Shown here: one piece after another, positions 5,835 to 7,216 of the stretch
How positions within the stretch are numbered: the first letter of the stretch is position 1
Layout: each line of letters starts with the position of its first letter
From: Candidatus Bathyarchaeota archaeon
GTDB lineage: Archaea; Thermoproteota; Bathyarchaeia; Bathyarchaeales; Bathycorpusculaceae
Reading direction: 5' to 3'
Assembly: GCA_030668645.1 (NCBI GenBank)
Contig: DAOVFC010000024.1
Span: 1 to 7,216, forward strand
Length of the DNA: 7,216 nt
The notes under the pieces: generated by a model
What the model saw: only the letters and a program-made list of their open reading frames with translations
What the model was told of the DNA's origin: nothing
The model's database searches: none
Program-made: the position numbers and the translations under genes

Positions 5835-6101
5835 TTGGTTGAGATAAAGGCTGTTTTGTTCGATTTGCATGGAACTTTGGCTTACGTGGAAAATCCGATT
5901 TCAGGCGAAGAAATCTCAAACTATCTTTTCAGCAGAGGCTATGAGGTTTCGCCGCAGCAACTTAAAGCAGCATGGGCTTTCGTAGCATTCATAGACTGTC
6001 CAAAACACGGGTACAAAAGCTGGCGTTCCTATTTTTCACGCATTTTCTGGAGACTTAAGATTAGGGTTGACAAAGAAACGTTAGTAAATGGAGACGTCTC
6101 C
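5835..6101 (+). pseudogene. Truncated HAD-family hydrolase (N-terminal part)
   Basis: Start of a haloacid-dehalogenase-like hydrolase. It has motif I, AVLFDLHGTL, with nucleophile Asp10 (from TTG 5835) and His replacing the usual second acid, a form often seen in archaeal HAD proteins. A cap-like helical region follows (EEISNYLFSRGYEV through RSYFSRIFWRLKIRVDKETL). The coding character ends near residue 85, at about position 6090, exactly where a perfect palindrome GGAGACGTCTCC (6090-6101) begins. The frame runs on through T-rich, non-protein-like sequence to a TAA at 6162-6164. Motifs II (Ser/Thr), III (Lys) and IV (acidic pair) are missing, so it cannot be an active phosphatase. The TTG at 5835 is favoured over the GTG at 5826 because GGGGTGA (5823-5829) lies 5 nt before it. 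The other half is not in the window. Confidence 0.75.
6090..6101. repeat. Perfect 12-bp palindrome at the HAD break point
   Basis: GGAGACGTCTCC equals its own reverse complement. It sits exactly where HAD similarity stops. It could be the end of an inserted element, a recombination site, or chance. A T7 run (6113-6119) follows and could end transcription of the truncated gene. Confidence 0.5.
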
Positions 6102-6164
6102 CGCAAAACCCCTTTTTTTCTATTTTCTGAGTGTTCCTTTTTAATATTGCATGATTTCTGTTAA

Positions 6165-6341
6165 GAAAGAGCCGCCCTGGGCACGTTCACAGAGCCTTTC
6201 AGGGCATATTACCCGAAAAGAATTTTTGGGGATTCGAATCCCAGGGATTGGAACCCAGCGGTCCGCCATTTTCTGAAAGAAGCCTTAATGTACGTCGCGG
6301 AGTACATTCTAATGGGCACGTTTTCTGAAGGGAGCCTATAG
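6165..6341 (+). CDS. Unidentified ORF fragment without a start codon
   Basis: An open stretch of 58 codons ending at a TAG (6339-6341), directly after the TAA that closes the HAD frame and in the same frame. It looks like real protein, for example FTEPFRAYYPKRIFGDSNP, followed by DWNPAVRHFLKEALMYVAEY. Features visible are a repeated D-x-NP motif (GDSNP, RDWNP) and an amphipathic helix-like part. No family could be recognised. It lacks a start codon, a ribosome binding site and a promoter. It is most likely a fragment of a gene inserted or fused beside the HAD remnant; readthrough of the TAA is possible but unsupported. GGGCACGT occurs at 6179, 6314 and 6341. Confidence 0.4.
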   Translation, partial: ERAALGTFTEPFRAYYPKRIFGDSNPRDWNPAVRHFLKEALMYVAEYILMGTFSEGSL

Positions 6342-6344
6342 GGC

Positions 6345-6620
6345 ACGTGTTTCCCCTGTTAATATGGTTTTAGAAGCCATTTAATATGCGTTAAGTATTA
6401 TTTGTTGTATTTCAGTATTTTTTGACAAAGTTTCTTGTCGATAGAACCTAACGAGGTTCTAAAGCGATTCTAGACTCAGTAAAGAATTGTTTTTCAATCT
6501 TCTTTTCCAGTTTAGACGTTGTTCTGAGCTAGTTCTTGTTATGTATTTCTCTCTTTTAAAGCAGATTCACCTGCACGCATTTGAAGGAACAAGCATGAGC
6601 GAGGCCCAGCGTTTTCGCTC
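6345..6620. other. AT-rich stretch with no intact gene
   Basis: The plus strand has no convincing ORF. On the minus strand, weak and frameshifted coding-like pieces lie downstream of the ParB-like relic, including KLEKKIEKQFFTESRIALEP. Their stop falls within a perfect hairpin (arms 6442-6449 and 6454-6461). A GAGCGA / TCGCTC inverted repeat lies at 6597-6620. These pieces are probably the worn-out end of the ParB-like gene. Confidence 0.4.
6442..6461. repeat. Perfect hairpin with 8-bp stem and 4-nt loop
   Basis: TAGAACCT, loop AACG, AGGTTCTA. Lies at the end of the degraded minus-strand coding traces. No T run follows on plus, so it is not a classical terminator there; on the minus strand it could mark the end of the former gene. 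Confidence 0.5.
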
Positions 6621-6803
6621 CTAGGAACGAATCCGATTTGAATGGACCACTTCAGCTAACTCACATTGTTTTTCCGGATAATCCTTCAACTTAACCAAGG
6701 CTTGACAGTGTCTGACAGTTAATTTTTCGTTACTAGTAACGAGAATCTCTTTTACTTCTTCGGGAACATAATCTACAAAATAGCGAGCTAGGCTGTTTAG
6801 AAA
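6621..6803 (-). pseudogene. ParB-like protein fragment
   Basis: On the minus strand, 60 codons are open between a TAA (6804-6806) and a TAG (6621-6623), with no start. They read like the helix-turn-helix region of ParB/Spo0J/KorB-type proteins: LARYFVDYVPEEVKEIL, then KLTVRHCQALVKLKDYPEKQ and ELAEVV, matching the family pattern of PEEVKE, a G/T-rich turn, a HALLxLKD helix and a PEKQxELAE stretch. ParB proteins bind parS-like sites to segregate replicons, and many archaeal relatives act as regulators or as part of mobile elements. The N-terminal nuclease-like domain is absent and the C-terminus is broken up by frameshifts below 6620. It lies just downstream of the transposase on the same strand, so an insertion probably cut the gene. 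Similarity was judged by eye. Confidence 0.68.
6727..6742. repeat. Perfect 16-bp palindrome inside the ParB-like relic
   Basis: TCGTTACTAGTAACGA equals its own reverse complement. It lies in the ParB-like coding fragment (over residues LVTSNE). It has the length and symmetry of a parS-type site but not the parS sequence; codon content alone can also create it. Confidence 0.5.
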
Positions 6804-6805
6804 TT

Positions 6806-6981
6806 AATTTGTTGACCTTGTGGCTGCTGTCTTTTTGAGTTTCTCTGCCATTTTTTGGCTGTTTGATGGCTGTTTCTATCTGGAATGTAGAGTTTTGAGT
6901 TGGCTTCTGCCTGTCTGTAGGTTTTTCTTTGATGGTTGACCCTATTTTAACCCGTCTTTGACGTCTCTTGTTTTGTCTCAT
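6806..6981 (-). other. Basic, glutamine-rich open stretch behind the transposase
   Basis: A frame opens with ATG at 6981 and overlaps the transposase stop as ATGA. It reads MRQNKRRQRRVKIGSTIKEK and goes on with lysine-, glutamine- and serine-rich sequence, with no known domain. It runs across the ParB-like relic in a different frame to 6733, so its lower part is certainly not that protein. It is more likely the 3' flank of the insertion sequence than a gene. The border between IS and host debris probably lies somewhere in 6806-6980, but no terminal repeat could be fixed. Confidence 0.3.
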
Positions 6982-7216
6982 TGGGTGGTGTAGTGTTTGA
7001 TGCTGCGGATGAGGCTTGGCTTATGCTGTCTGACGGCTGTTAAAGCCACGAGTAGCATGGCTGAGAAGCTTAAGCAAGCATGGATGAAGGCTTGTTCTAG
7101 CCCTTTAACTCTCAGATGATCTAGCAGTAGCCATTCTTTGGCTCTGCTGAACACACGTTCGATGCTTACACGCTTTCTGAAGAGCTTCACCAACCGCTTG
7201 ACTCCATGGACAACGA
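6978..7216 (-). CDS. DDE transposase, C-terminal part (cut by window edge)
   Basis: The frame is open to the window edge, so the 5' part of the gene lies beyond 7216; 78 residues are seen. The sequence KRVSIERVFSRAKEWLLLDHLRVKGLEQAFIHACLSFSAMLLVAL matches the C-terminal end of IS4/IS5-like DDE transposases. The Glu in SIERVFSRAKE is the third catalytic acid of the DDE triad, followed by the conserved LRVKGL turn and a hydrophobic helix. These enzymes cut and paste an insertion sequence. It reads towards the ParB-like relic and the broken HAD gene, and probably explains part of the damage. Whether the enzyme is intact cannot be judged, as two of three catalytic acids lie outside. The IS family is inferred from motif style only. 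Confidence 0.85.
   Translation of the reverse strand, partial: VVHGVKRLVKLFRKRVSIERVFSRAKEWLLLDHLRVKGLEQAFIHACLSFSAMLLVALTAVRQHKPSLIRSIKHYTTQ

Noticed and set aside
6226..6265. tRNA-like 3' end (GGGATTCGAATCCC, then CCGCCA)
   Set aside because: The T loop would need an A-C mismatch at its closing pair, and no matching acceptor 5' strand, D arm or anticodon arm was found. The stretch also lies inside an open reading frame and is explained by a small tandem duplication.
6733..6981. 82-codon minus ORF as a real protein over its full length
   Set aside because: Its lower half overlaps the ParB-like fragment in another frame, and its composition is low-complexity and basic. Only the part next to the transposase was listed, at low confidence.

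Overview
The window looks archaeal, most likely from the TACK side and perhaps a Bathyarchaeia-like lineage; the phylum is an inference. It carries a membrane-type Lon protease (LonB), an Hjc-type Holliday junction resolvase and ribosomal protein eL33 (L35Ae). Its intergenic spaces contain archaeal TATA-like boxes about 25 nt upstream of expected transcript starts, and several starts have GGTGA- or GGAG-type ribosome binding sites. No rRNA, convincing tRNA or CRISPR array was seen. Layout: positions 28-441 (minus) hold a YjbQ/UPF0047 protein. A gene-poor stretch follows (442-1145). Next come an orphan ribbon-helix-helix antitoxin-like protein (1146-1316, plus) and LonB (1458-3740, plus). A spacer with a hairpin, a C tract, tandem GGGAGGTG boxes, a TATA box and a perfect inverted repeat leads into hjc (3983-4414, plus). 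Behind hjc lies the decayed N-terminus of an ABC-transporter ATPase (4438-4650). eL33 follows (4779-5048, plus) and overlaps by 12 bp, tail to tail, a winged-helix plus PD-(D/E)XK nuclease-like protein (5037-5732, minus). That gene shares a short divergent promoter region with a HAD-family phosphatase-like gene (5835 onward, plus). Right-hand part: from about 6090 the window turns into genomic debris. The HAD gene loses its coding character at a perfect 12-bp palindrome. In the same frame, after a stop, there is an unidentified coding-looking stretch (6165-6341). On the opposite strand lies a broken ParB-like gene (6621-6803, with degraded remains down to about 6440), and the window ends inside a DDE transposase on the minus strand (6978-7216, running off the edge). 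This pattern of truncated gene, orphan ORF, broken ParB-like gene and transposase fits an insertion hot spot or the decaying edge of a mobile element. Function: most intact genes are housekeeping or quality control (membrane-protein proteolysis, recombination, ribosome), each apparently with its own promoter rather than in one operon. No intact new multi-gene system is visible. The most interesting leads are the hjc leader architecture, the unidentified wHTH-nuclease gene, and the debris field with the ParB-like relic and the unknown ORF at 6165-6341.
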